A DNA stretch of 64,000 nucleotides from Stenotrophomonas maltophilia (GTDB lineage Bacteria > Pseudomonadota > Gammaproteobacteria > Xanthomonadales > Xanthomonadaceae): the NCBI RefSeq assembly GCF_006970445.1, contig NZ_CP033877.1, forward strand, positions 4,348,750-4,412,749. Direction: 5' to 3'. The notes under the pieces are model-generated. The model saw only the letters and a list, made by a program, of their open reading frames with translations, did not search any database and was not told the origin of the DNA. The position numbers were made by a program, and so were the translations under genes. This document shows, in pieces, positions 50,770 to 59,243 of the stretch (position 1 is the first letter of the stretch; each line of letters starts with the position of its first letter).

Positions 50770-52444
50770 CAGCGAAAACCACCTTGCCGCTGGCATGCAC
50801 ACCGTGGCTGGAGGTGTAGCGGAAGGCCAGCACGTTGCGTGCGGCATCCCAGTCCAGCTGCAGGGTCAATTCATCTCCCGGGCGGGCCACATGCTGGAAC
50901 TTCACTGCGTCCATGCGCAGGAATGCGGTCGGCATCGCGAACGCCTGGCGGCCGAAACGCACTGCCCAGTCCAGCTGTGCCACACCGGGCAGGATCGCTG
51001 CCTGCGGGAAATGACCCTGGAATGGCCGCAGCGCCGGATCGAGGGTCATGCGCAGCGTGGCGCTCGCAGCATCGCGGCGGTCCCAGACCGGCACCGGCAT
51101 CAGTGGCTGGAACAGCGCCGCCAATGCCGCCTGGGTCACCTTGCCCTGCGCGTTGATCGGCAACGCCTGCACCAGGCGCCAGCGGCGCGGCCGGGTCACC
51201 GCGTCATGCGCATGCGCCAGGCGGGCGCCGAGGCGTTGGCCCAGCGCACGGCGCGCGGCGTCGCCGCCGTCCAGCAGCGCCGGATCGGCCGGCACCACCA
51301 CGGCGGCCAGCTGCTCGCGCTGCCCAGGCAGCACCAGCACGCGTGCGTCATCCACTTCGGCGTCTTCGCGCAGCGCGCGTTCCAGCGCATCCAGCGAGAC
51401 GCGGCGTTCTTCGATCTTGACGATGCGGTCGGCGCGGCCCAGCAGGCGGAAGCGGCCATCGGCCAGGGCTTCAACACGGTCCTGGGTGCGCCACCAGTCG
51501 GGGGTTTCCAGATGCGCCGAGGCCACCGCAAGGCAGCCGTCGTCGATCCGCCACTGCACGCCCGGCAGCGGCTGCCACGGCGGCAGGTCGGTATCCCAGC
51601 GGCGCCAGGCGATACCGCCGGTCTCGCTGCTGCCATAGACCTCGGTCGGGGCCACGCCCAGCCACTGCCGCACCTGCCGCGCAGCATCCTCCGGCAATGG
51701 GCCACCGGAGGAGAACACCGCGCGCAGGCGGCCATGCAGACTGGCCCAGTCGAGCTGCCCGGGCAGGCGCTTGAGGTGGGCCGGCGTCGCCACCAGCACC
51801 GTATCGGTGCCGGCCAGCGCGCCCACCAGGTCTTCGTGGAAGAACCGGCGCGGATGGATCAGGCGACCGGCGGCCAGCGGCCACAGCACGCGGAACAGCA
51901 GCCCGTAGATATGCTGGTGGGACACCGTGCCATGGACCTGCACGCCTTCCATCTGCGCGCCGAACGCGGCCTGCAGCGCCTCCACTTCGCGCGCCAGCTG
52001 GTCCAGGCGCTTGCCGATCGCGCTGGGTTGGCCGGTGCTGCCGGAGGTGAACACGCACAGCTCGCAGGCGCGCTCGTCCAGCGCCTGAAGTTCATCGTCC
52101 AGTGCAGCGTCCAATGCCGCCAGCGGGTGGTAATCAGCGCTGACATCACCCACGAAACCGCTCACCTGCGGCTGCAGTGCCTGCAGCGTGGCGGGCAGGT
52201 TGTCGGCGGCCAGGAATACCCGCTTGCCGGCATGCCAGGCACCAAACAGCGCCGCGGCGAAGGCCACGGCGTCATCGAAGTACAGGGCCCAGTCGCGGCC
52301 TTCGGCCGCCGCAAAGGCGGCGCGCCAGCCCAGCACGCACTGGCGGAAGCCGGCGTGATCGATCACCTCGCCGTCGCAGAGGCCGACGCCGCGCTGTGGC
52401 CGTGCCTCCAGCAGCAGCCGGTCCAGGGCAATCCACTCAGCCAT
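50759..52444 (-). CDS. AMP-dependent ligase fused to a hot-dog dehydratase (ApeH-ApeI fusion)
   Basis: 561 aa. The N-terminal 445 residues are an adenylate-forming acyl/aryl ligase: VFTSGSTGQPSA at about 132, VYGSSETGGIAW and the KIEERRVSLDALE hinge. The last 110 residues form a separate hot-dog dehydratase domain with FQGHFPQAAILPG carrying the catalytic His. In several characterised clusters these activities are two genes (ApeH, ApeI); here they are one protein. The ligase would load the aryl starter on an ACP. Confidence 0.9.
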   Translation of the reverse strand: MAEWIALDRLLLEARPQRGVGLCDGEVIDHAGFRQCVLGWRAAFAAAEGRDWALYFDDAVAFAAALFGAWHAGKRVFLAADNLPATLQALQPQVSGFVGDVSADYHPLAALDAALDDELQALDERACELCVFTSGSTGQPSAIGKRLDQLAREVEALQAAFGAQMEGVQVHGTVSHQHIYGLLFRVLWPLAAGRLIHPRRFFHEDLVGALAGTDTVLVATPAHLKRLPGQLDWASLHGRLRAVFSSGGPLPEDAARQVRQWLGVAPTEVYGSSETGGIAWRRWDTDLPPWQPLPGVQWRIDDGCLAVASAHLETPDWWRTQDRVEALADGRFRLLGRADRIVKIEERRVSLDALERALREDAEVDDARVLVLPGQREQLAAVVVPADPALLDGGDAARRALGQRLGARLAHAHDAVTRPRRWRLVQALPINAQGKVTQAALAALFQPLMPVPVWDRRDAASATLRMTLDPALRPFQGHFPQAAILPGVAQLDWAVRFGRQAFAMPTAFLRMDAVKFQHVARPGDELTLQLDWDAARNVLAFRYTSSHGVHASGKVVFADAD

Positions 52445-52988
52445 GCGCGTGCGCCGCCTTCACCCGCCGCCGCACCAGCCACTCACCTGCGAACAACACG
52501 CCCATCATCACGTACGCCAACAATCCGTTGTAGAGCATCCAGACCCGGTCCGACGCATACAGCGCGGTCAGCAGGGCCAGGCTGCCGTTGAGAACGAAGA
52601 AGCCGCACCACACCTGGGTGACGCGGCGGGTATAGGTCACCGCGAACGGGGGCAGGTCCGGCTCCTGCAGCCGTGCCAGGCGCTCCACCAGCGGCGGCCC
52701 GAAGCGCAGGCTGGTGCCGAACACCGCCAGCATCACCACGTTGACCAGCGCCGGGTACAGCTTCAGCGGCAGGGCCTGGTTCAGCACGGTAGCCAGCACC
52801 GCCAGCAGGCCGGTACCGGCGGCGGCGGCCCACCACAGCGGCTGGCGCGTGCTCAGCGCACGCAGCAGGGCCAGGGTGAACAGCAGCAGCGACAGCCAGC
52901 GCGGCTCGAAACGGCCCATCGCCAGGTACACCAGCAGCGGGTAGGCAAGCGAAATCGCTGCCACCACGACGGTACGTGCGCGAGCCAT
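52437..52988 (-). CDS. Integral membrane protein of arylpolyene clusters (COG4648, ApeG-like)
   Basis: 183 aa with about five membrane helices (residues 6-25, 30-45, 53-68, 75-92, and two after 120). It is a regular member of arylpolyene operons with no known activity. ATG 52988 (MARART) is chosen as the start. It overlaps the ligase by 8 bases. Confidence 0.82.
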   Translation of the reverse strand: MARARTVVVAAISLAYPLLVYLAMGRFEPRWLSLLLFTLALLRALSTRQPLWWAAAAGTGLLAVLATVLNQALPLKLYPALVNVVMLAVFGTSLRFGPPLVERLARLQEPDLPPFAVTYTRRVTQVWCGFFVLNGSLALLTALYASDRVWMLYNGLLAYVMMGVLFAGEWLVRRRVKAAHAHG

Positions 52989-53010
52989 GGCGAAGCCGCC
53001 GGCGCTGCGG

Positions 53011-53268
53011 TCAGGCGGCTGCCTGGTCCGGCAGCAGTCCATGTACGACATCAACGATGTCCTGCACGGTGCGCACGGCCTTGAACGCTTCCGGCTGCAG
53101 ATTGCGGCCGAGCAGCGGCTTGAGCTGCACGATCAGGTCGACCGCATCGATGCTGTCGATGTCCAGGTCGTCGTACAGGCGGGCCTCGGGGGTGATCCGG
53201 GCGGTTTCGATCTCGAAGCTGTCGGTCAGGATGCTGACGATGCGTTCGAACAGTTCATTCTTGGTCAT
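53011..53268 (-). CDS. Acyl carrier protein 1 (ApeF-like)
   Basis: 85 aa ACP with the phosphopantetheine serine in DDLDIDSIDAVDL. It carries the starter or growing chain. It lies 22 bases before the membrane protein start and 17 bases after the other ACP gene. Confidence 0.92.
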   Translation of the reverse strand: MTKNELFERIVSILTDSFEIETARITPEARLYDDLDIDSIDAVDLIVQLKPLLGRNLQPEAFKAVRTVQDIVDVVHGLLPDQAAA

Positions 53269-53285
53269 GGCAATTCCTGGCGCCG

Positions 53286-53543
53286 TTACGACTGGCGGGC
53301 GGCGACGAACTCGCCGAGCGCGCGCACGCTGGAGAAATGGCGACGGGTTTCTTCCGAATCGGCCGAGAGGCTGACACCGTACTTCTTCTGCAGCGCCAGG
53401 CCCAGCTCCAGCGCGTCGATCGAATCCAGGCCGAGGCCCTCGACGAACAACGGCGCGGTCGGATCGATGTCCTCCGGCGTGATGTCCTCCAGCGAAAGGG
53501 AGGAAATGATCAATTCCTTGATCTCGTGCTCAAGTGCTTGCAC
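53286..53543 (-). CDS. Acyl carrier protein 2 (ApeE-like)
   Basis: 85 aa ACP with a phosphopantetheine serine in EGLGLDSIDALELG. A GTG start at 53543 gives a protein of normal ACP size; a longer frame would run far into the acyltransferase gene. It overlaps that gene by 14 bases. Confidence 0.9.
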   Translation of the reverse strand: MQALEHEIKELIISSLSLEDITPEDIDPTAPLFVEGLGLDSIDALELGLALQKKYGVSLSADSEETRRHFSSVRALGEFVAARQS

Positions 53544-54327
53544 GGGGCGGATCTCCAGACAGGTCGAAATAACGAGAAAGGTGCTCGGTGACGCGGCGTG
53601 CTGCCAAGGCATCCCCCCTTGGCGAGTCGTCATCGGCCAGGAAGGGCGCGATCGGGATATCTTCGCCGATCTGCAGCCGAACGTGAAAGCGACGTGAGGG
53701 GACACGATACCACTTCTGTCCCTTGGTCAACGTGGGCGGGGTGCAGGTGATCCGCACCGGGGTGATGTCCAGCCGGCCGCGGACGGCGATGTTGGCGGCC
53801 CCGCGCTGCAGCCGCGGCGGCTGGCCCGGCACGCTGCGGGTGCCCTCCGGGAAGATCACCAGGGTGCCGCCGGCATGTACCGCCGCCACGCAGTCATCGA
53901 CTAGGCCGGCCCCGTCATCATTGGCGATGTAGCCGGCCGCCCGCACCGGGCCGCGCATGAACGGATTGCAGGCCACGGCCCGTTTCACCACGCAATCGGC
54001 ATTGGGCAGCAGCGAGATGAGGCAGACCACGTCGATCAGGGTCGGGTGATTGGCCAGAACCAGCAGACCGTCACGCTGCAGGCGTTCACCGCCCTCGATC
54101 TGGTAGGTCATCACCCCCAGCGCCCGCATCAGGCGCAGGTGGCTGGCAAAGGCGACCTGGACCACGCGGCGGGCCCGGCGGCGGCGGACCACCGGGTCGC
54201 GCATCAGCAGCAGCACCGGCATCACCAGCACGCCCAGCAGCAGGCCGCCCACGCCAAATGCGGCAAAGCTCAGGCCGGTGCCAAGCACCCGCCAGGCGTG
54301 ATCGAGACGGCGCAGCGCCTCAGCCAC
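53530..54327 (-). CDS. 1-acyl-glycerol-3-phosphate acyltransferase-like protein (ApeD-like)
   Basis: 265 aa PlsC-family enzyme with a membrane helix near residues 15-42, the HX4D motif in LANHPTLIDV and FPEGTRS. It probably prepares the lipid to which the polyene is attached. It overlaps its neighbours by 14 and 8 bases. Confidence 0.88.
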   Translation of the reverse strand: MAEALRRLDHAWRVLGTGLSFAAFGVGGLLLGVLVMPVLLLMRDPVVRRRRARRVVQVAFASHLRLMRALGVMTYQIEGGERLQRDGLLVLANHPTLIDVVCLISLLPNADCVVKRAVACNPFMRGPVRAAGYIANDDGAGLVDDCVAAVHAGGTLVIFPEGTRSVPGQPPRLQRGAANIAVRGRLDITPVRITCTPPTLTKGQKWYRVPSRRFHVRLQIGEDIPIAPFLADDDSPRGDALAARRVTEHLSRYFDLSGDPPRAST

Positions 54328-55063
54328 GGCGCCCCCAGCGCCAGCGCTGGCCCTGGGTCACGTGCTCCAGCGCCGGCGCGCCGGACAGCAGGAAGCGGTG
54401 CAGGTCCAGCGCGTGCGGCAGCGTGCCCGGGGAGGTGGCAGGGGCGTCCGGTGCCGCCTCCCACTGCAGCGAGAGGGTCGGCTGGCCCGGCGTCGGCGCG
54501 GTCAAACGCCAGCACCAGGCAAAGAACGGGTCGGGTTCGTCGGCGAACGTCGCGTAAATTTCGGGAAGCGGCGATTCATAGACCACCACCCGCACTTCGC
54601 GGGCGCCATCGGCCAGCAGGCCGGCCGCCTCCAGGCAGGCGGTCTCGACCGTAGCCTGGCCGGCGGCCAGCGCCAGGTAGTTGCCGCGGTGGCCGCGGGC
54701 GATCGAGTACAGCGCAGCGATCGCGTTGTGTACCGACAGGCCGAACCCGGTCGGCGACAGCGGCTGCTCGCCGACCAGCGCCCCCAGCAGGTCCATCGAA
54801 CGGGCCACGTCGCCGTGGCGGCTGGCGAACACCAGCGGCACCTCGCTGCCGGCACCCTGCCCGTCCTCGCACCAGCATGCGGCCTGGATCGCCATCCGGC
54901 CCAGCCGCTCGATGCGGCGGCGCTGCATCGCCGGGATCTCGGGCAGCGCCGGCGCGTCTTCGCCAGCGGGCGGATACGGCGCATCGGCCCAGCCCAGCCA
55001 CTGGCTACGCTCGCTCAGGCCGGGCGCCCAGGCTGCCCAGTCGACGATGGAGAATTCGATCAT
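54320..55063 (-). CDS. Chain-length factor / truncated ketosynthase (ApeC-like)
   Basis: 247 aa, first gene of the operon. It aligns with the N-terminal ketosynthase-like region of KS-CLF subunits but lacks the active-site Cys/His/His, as expected for ApeC, which pairs with ApeO (41095-42279). No strong ribosome binding site was seen before ATG 55063. The promoter must be in 55064-55279, which also holds the dyad at 55209. Confidence 0.85.
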   Translation of the reverse strand: MIEFSIVDWAAWAPGLSERSQWLGWADAPYPPAGEDAPALPEIPAMQRRRIERLGRMAIQAACWCEDGQGAGSEVPLVFASRHGDVARSMDLLGALVGEQPLSPTGFGLSVHNAIAALYSIARGHRGNYLALAAGQATVETACLEAAGLLADGAREVRVVVYESPLPEIYATFADEPDPFFAWCWRLTAPTPGQPTLSLQWEAAPDAPATSPGTLPHALDLHRFLLSGAPALEHVTQGQRWRWGRRG

Positions 55064-55208
55064 TTAGCGAAGGTGCTTCAACAGGAGAACGATAGGCACG
55101 AGCCATTACGGCGACGCGCGGCGGCCCCCCATTCCTGCAGCCGTGCGTCCGTCCAGGACGTCGCCGGCTGCCCCCCTGGCCGCCGGAAAGGAGCGCACGC
55201 TAGCACGT

Positions 55209-55227
55209 CCTGCACGGGGTGTGCAGG
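55209..55227. promoter_or_regulatory. Dyad CCTGCAC-N5-GTGCAGG upstream of the pigment operon
   Basis: A perfect 7-bp inverted repeat with a 5-base spacer, 146 bases before the first arylpolyene gene. The same arms and spacing occur at 16849-16867 in the slipin-rtcB leader. It could be an operator or a coincidental hairpin. Nothing else promoter-like with good -10/-35 was found in 55064-55279. Confidence 0.3.
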
Positions 55228-55244
55228 TTTCACATTCCCCAACG

Positions 55245-55269
55245 CGGGGCCCGGCACCGGCGGGCCCCG
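55245..55269. terminator. Strong GC hairpin behind cydB
   Basis: CGGGGCCC (55245-55252) and GGGCCCCG (55262-55269) form a perfect 8-bp stem. It lies just past the cydB stop on the minus strand, without a T tract on that side and only TTT on the other. Probable cydAB transcript end. Confidence 0.5.
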
Positions 55270-55279
55270 TTTCAATCGA

Positions 55280-56293
55280 TCAGTGGTAACCGGTATCGGC
55301 GTGCACCTTGCCGCGGAACACCCGGTACGACCACGCCGTGTAGCCGAGGATGACCGGCAGCAGAATGACCAGCCCAACCAGGGTGAAGCCCAGCGAGGAG
55401 GCCGGCGCGGCGGCCTGCCACAGGGTCATCGACGGCGGCAGCAGGTAGGGCCACATGCCCAGCACCAGGCCGAGGAAGCCGAGCACGAACAGGGCCAGGC
55501 TGAGCAGGAACGGCGGCAGATCGCGGCGCGGATGGGTCGCGCTGCGCCACAGCGCGGCCGCCACCGCCAGGGTCAGCAGCGGCACCGGCGACAGCCACCA
55601 GAAGTTGCCGTCGCTGAACCAGCGCGCCATCAATCGCGAATCGAGAAACGGCAGCCAGCTGCTGACCAGGCCCATCGCCGCGATCACCGCCACCACCAGC
55701 GGGCGGGTCATCTGCCGTGCCAGCGCCTGCACGCGGCCCTCGGTCTTCAGGATCAGCCAGGTGCTGCCCAGCAGCGCATAGCCGGCCACCAGCGCAGCAC
55801 CGGTCAGCATCGCGAACGGGCTGAACCAGGCAAACGCACCGCCCTGGTAAACGCCGTCCACCAGCGGGATGCCCTGCACCAGGGTGCCCAGGATCACGCC
55901 CTGGGCGAAGGTCGCCAGCAGCGATCCGAGGCCGAACGCCACGCTCCACAGCCGGCGTGAACGATGCGCCTTGAAGCGGAACTCGAACGCCACGCCGCGG
56001 AACACCAGCGCCACCACCAGCAGCAGCACCGGCAGGTACAGCGCCGACAACAGCACCGCATAGGCCTTGGGGAAGGCCGCCAGCAGGCCGGCGCCACCCA
56101 GCACCAGCCAGGTCTCGTTGCCGTCCCAGATCGGCGCGGCAGTGTTCATCATCAGGTCCAGCTGTTCCTCGTCCTCGGCGAACGGGGCCAGGATGCCGAT
56201 GCCGAGCACGAAGCCGTCCAGCACCACGTACATCAGCACGCCGAAGCCGATCACTGCGAACCATGCCACCGGCAGCCAGGTCATCAGGTCCAT
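55280..56293 (-). CDS. cydB: Cytochrome bd-type quinol oxidase subunit II
   Basis: 337 aa membrane protein with eight to nine hydrophobic segments, starting MDLMTWLPVAWFAVIGFGV and containing the WDGNETWLVLGG stretch. Forms the oxidase with CydA. The start is 1 base after the cydA stop. No CydX-like small gene was found behind it. Confidence 0.95.
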   Translation of the reverse strand: MDLMTWLPVAWFAVIGFGVLMYVVLDGFVLGIGILAPFAEDEEQLDLMMNTAAPIWDGNETWLVLGGAGLLAAFPKAYAVLLSALYLPVLLLVVALVFRGVAFEFRFKAHRSRRLWSVAFGLGSLLATFAQGVILGTLVQGIPLVDGVYQGGAFAWFSPFAMLTGAALVAGYALLGSTWLILKTEGRVQALARQMTRPLVVAVIAAMGLVSSWLPFLDSRLMARWFSDGNFWWLSPVPLLTLAVAAALWRSATHPRRDLPPFLLSLALFVLGFLGLVLGMWPYLLPPSMTLWQAAAPASSLGFTLVGLVILLPVILGYTAWSYRVFRGKVHADTGYH

Positions 56294-56294
56294 G

Positions 56295-57692
56295 TCAGCG
56301 CTCCTCCAGCGGTTCGTCGGCCGCCGACAGTGGGCGCGCCGGGGTGTGGCTGCCGTGGTCCAGCGACGGCCCTTCGGCGTACGGCTGCGGCCCATGGCGC
56401 AGGATCTTCACCAGGTACCAGATCCCCCAGCCGAACACGAAGGCGTAGCCGACCACGTAGACGCCCAGCGACAGCGCGGTCATCCACGCGCTCTGCGGGC
56501 CCACCGCATCAGCGGTGCGCAGCACGCCATACACCACCCACGGCTGGCGCCCCATCTCGGTGACAAACCAACCGGAGATCAACGCAATGAAGCCGCTGGG
56601 CAGCATCCAGTTCCAGCCGCGCAGCAGCCACGGCGAATCCAGCAGCTTGTTCCGCCACAGCTGGAAGGCCGACACCCAGGCCAGCAGCAGCATCAGCGTG
56701 CCCAGCCCGACCATGATGCGGAAGGCGAAGAACACCGGCGTCACCGGCGGCCGTTCGCTGGCCGGTACCGAGGTCAGCGGATCGAAGGTGCCGTCCAGCG
56801 AATGGGTGAGGATCACGCTGCCCAGCTTCGGGATGGCCACTTCGAAATCGTTGCGCTCTTCCTTTTCATTGGGCAGTGCGAACACCACCAGCGGCACGCC
56901 CTCGCCTTCCCTGGTTTCATGCCAGTGCGCTTCCATCGCCGCGATCTTCATCGGCTGGTGCTTGAGCGTGTTCAGGCCATGCATGTCGCCGACGAAGATC
57001 TGCACCGGCACGGTCAGTGCGGCGAACGCCACGGCGGCGATCAGCATGCGCCGACCCGCTTCCACGTGCGTGCCCTTGCGCAGGTACCACGCGCCCACGC
57101 CACCAATCACGAAACAGGTGGTGATGAACGAACCCAGTGCCATGTGCGCCAGGCGGTACGGGAACGAGGGATTGAACACCACCTGCCACCAGTCCACCGG
57201 ATGCACGATGCCGTTGACCATCTCGTAACCGGCCGGCGTGTGCAGCCAGCTGTTGGACGACAGGATCCAGAACGTGGAGAACAGCGTGCCCAGCGCCACC
57301 ATGCAGGTGGAGAAGAAGTGCAGGCGCGGCGAGACCCGGCCCCAGCCAAACATCATCACGCCGAGGAAGCTGGCTTCCAGGAAGAACGCGGTCAGCACTT
57401 CATAGGTCAGCAGCGGGCCGATGACCGTACCGGCCACCTCGCTCAGCCGCGGCCAGTTGGTGCCGAACTGGAAGGCCATGACGATGCCACTGACCACGCC
57501 CATGCCGAACGACACCGCGAAGATCTTCTGCCAGAAGAAATACAGCTCGCGCCACACGGGCAACTTCGTGCGCAGCCAGCGCCATTCGATGAAGGCCAGC
57601 CAGCTGGCCGTGCCGATGGTGAAGGCGGGGAACAGCACGTGGAAACTGATGACGAATCCGAACTGGATCCGGGACAACAACAACGCGTCCAA
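56295..57692 (-). CDS. cydA: Cytochrome bd-type (cyanide-insensitive, CioA-like) quinol oxidase subunit I
   Basis: 465 aa. An AGGAGG sequence (57699-57704) lies 6 bases upstream of TTG 57692, which gives the normal CydA N-terminus LDALLLSRIQFGF; no ATG or GTG fits. Haem-ligand histidine in FHVLFPAFTIG and GRQPWVV are present. The quinol loop is short and the type is CioA, known in pseudomonads and xanthomonads for oxidases that resist cyanide. Reduces O2 to water at the inner membrane. Cyanide resistance itself is inferred. Confidence 0.93.
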   Translation of the reverse strand: MDALLLSRIQFGFVISFHVLFPAFTIGTASWLAFIEWRWLRTKLPVWRELYFFWQKIFAVSFGMGVVSGIVMAFQFGTNWPRLSEVAGTVIGPLLTYEVLTAFFLEASFLGVMMFGWGRVSPRLHFFSTCMVALGTLFSTFWILSSNSWLHTPAGYEMVNGIVHPVDWWQVVFNPSFPYRLAHMALGSFITTCFVIGGVGAWYLRKGTHVEAGRRMLIAAVAFAALTVPVQIFVGDMHGLNTLKHQPMKIAAMEAHWHETREGEGVPLVVFALPNEKEERNDFEVAIPKLGSVILTHSLDGTFDPLTSVPASERPPVTPVFFAFRIMVGLGTLMLLLAWVSAFQLWRNKLLDSPWLLRGWNWMLPSGFIALISGWFVTEMGRQPWVVYGVLRTADAVGPQSAWMTALSLGVYVVGYAFVFGWGIWYLVKILRHGPQPYAEGPSLDHGSHTPARPLSAADEPLEER

Positions 57693-57809
57693 GGGACGCC
57701 TCCTGCCTGCGACCGGTGGGATACCGGACCACTTTAGGAGGATTTCGTTAAGCCGGGATGCGACCGGGTGACGCGCTGCTTCACTTTGTCGCAGGGTGGC
57801 GTGAAGGCC

Positions 57810-57903
57810 GCCGGGCATGGCCCGGCGCTACCGATTGACCGCTCTGGTAGCTGCCAACCTTGGTTGGCACACACCCGGGCGCCGACCAGGGTCGGCATCT
57901 ACC
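57810..57903. repeat. Three SMAG-type palindromes
   Basis: Units at 57810-57832 (GCCGGGC-atg-GCCCGGC-gCTACC), 57846-57870 (GTAG, TGCCAACC-tt-GGTTGGCA) and 57881-57903 (GCCGACC-agg-GTCGGC-atCTACC). They fill most of the gap between the cydA promoter side and the small sigma-operon gene. Confidence 0.8.
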
Positions 57904-57940
57904 CACTGCGATTGAAACGGCCCCTTGCCCGGCAGTCGCC

Positions 57941-58156
57941 TCAGTGCCAGAAATACCATGCCGCTGCAGCCAGCAATGCGCCAAACAACAGCACCTGCAC
58001 CACCACATAGCCCACGCCGCTGTCGCGCGACTCAGCGGTAATGCGCTTCTGCAGCGCCTCGCTTACATCCGGTGTCTCTTCCTGCTGCGCCTGCTCACGC
58101 AACGCCTGTGCCAGCGCGCGCGCTTCCGCATCGCGAGGGTCGGTCGATGGGTTCAC
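57941..58156 (-). CDS. Small single-pass membrane protein downstream of the ECF sigma factor
   Basis: 71 aa. The first 45 residues are charged and helical (many Glu/Gln/Ala), the last 24 form one transmembrane segment ending FWH. Its start overlaps the sigma gene stop by 4 bases, which suggests an anti-sigma or regulator role, but it lacks the zinc-binding HX3CX2C pattern of ZAS anti-sigma factors. Function not recognised. Confidence 0.8.
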   Translation of the reverse strand: MNPSTDPRDAEARALAQALREQAQQEETPDVSEALQKRITAESRDSGVGYVVVQVLLFGALLAAAAWYFWH

Positions 58157-58806
58157 AGCAGCTCTCCGGCGGTGGCATGCCGCGTCAGTTCCTGCTTCAG
58201 GACCTGGCGCGCGCGGTGCAGGTGGCTCTTGATGGTACCGCGTGCCAGCCCGGTCACCTGTTCGATCTCGGCCAGATCGAAATCCTCCAGGTAATGCAGC
58301 CCGACGATCAGACGCTGCGGTGCACTCAGCCGTTCCAGTGCCGCGCCAAGCTGGCGCCCGGCCTGCAGGGCCTCGCTCAACTCGGCGGGCCCGGGGCCTT
58401 CATCGCCGATCCCCAGTTCCTCCGGCACCTCCACCGCCACCATCCATTGCGCCTCCAACCGCCGCCGGCGCAGGTGCTGCAGTGCAGTGGTGTAGGCAAC
58501 CCGGGAAACCCAGGTGCGCAGCGAGGATTCAAAGCGGAACCGGTGCAGCTGGCGGAACACGGCCAGGAAGGTTTCCTGCAGCAGGTCAGCGACCTGGTCG
58601 CGGTCGCCCACCATGCGTCCGATCACATGCGCGCAGGTGCGCTGGTGGGTCTCCACCAGCTGCGTGAAGGCCGACTGCGAGCCATCGATGATGGCCCGCA
58701 CCTGGGCCTGGTCCGCGTCCAGCGGTTCGGCGGGTGCTGCCTTCGCCGCTGCATCGTGGGTGCGACGGCCCCGCAGTGCCGACAATGCTTCGCCGAGCAG
58801 GCTCAT
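58153..58806 (-). CDS. ECF-type RNA polymerase sigma factor
   Basis: 217 aa. Region 2 includes DLLQETFLAVFRQLHRFRFESSL-like sequence (core binding and -10 recognition), region 4 includes LAEIEQVTGLARGTIKSHLHRAR (helix-turn-helix). The N-terminal 40 residues are an extra low-complexity extension. It is overlapped by the small membrane protein gene and follows the DUF6249-like gene by 37 bases; all three likely form an envelope-signal operon. Target genes unknown. Confidence 0.9.
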   Translation of the reverse strand: MSLLGEALSALRGRRTHDAAAKAAPAEPLDADQAQVRAIIDGSQSAFTQLVETHQRTCAHVIGRMVGDRDQVADLLQETFLAVFRQLHRFRFESSLRTWVSRVAYTTALQHLRRRRLEAQWMVAVEVPEELGIGDEGPGPAELSEALQAGRQLGAALERLSAPQRLIVGLHYLEDFDLAEIEQVTGLARGTIKSHLHRARQVLKQELTRHATAGELL

Positions 58807-58843
58807 GCGCTAGGCGCCCCCTGTGCCCGTGGCATGTCCTGGC

Positions 58844-59173
58844 TCAGCCCTTGCGTGCGGCGGGGCGGGTGAAGTGCCAGGCCAGCAGCTGGCCCAGGCC
58901 AGCACTGCCGACCAGCGCGGCGGCGGCGCCGAAGGTCAGGTCACGTGCACCGATGGCTTCCAGCAGGGCCATGGCCAGGGCCAGGCAGACCAGGCTGATA
59001 CCCCAGCGCAGCGCGCCCTGCCGGCGGCGTTCCTCTTCCAGCACGGCCAGCGAGCGGATCACTTCCTCCGGCACGTGCGGGGCCACCAGCTTGCTGCGCG
59101 CGCGCGCATCGGCAATGGCATGGATCGCGTAGGCGATGCAGATGAAGAGGGTGATCGGGATCAGTTCCTGCAT
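58844..59173 (-). CDS. Small membrane protein (DUF6249-like)
   Basis: 109 aa. AGGAG with 7-base spacing fixes ATG 59173. Three hydrophobic segments (residues 5-19, 55-72, 78-98) surround a charged EEERRRQG stretch. I place it tentatively in DUF6249. First gene of the ECF sigma operon. Confidence 0.75.
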   Translation of the reverse strand: MQELIPITLFICIAYAIHAIADARARSKLVAPHVPEEVIRSLAVLEEERRRQGALRWGISLVCLALAMALLEAIGARDLTFGAAAALVGSAGLGQLLAWHFTRPAARKG

Positions 59174-59243
59174 GGTCGGGCTCCTGTTCGGTGGATGATG
59201 CGGGTTCAGGAGAATGGATGCGCGACCACGGCAACCGGTTGCA

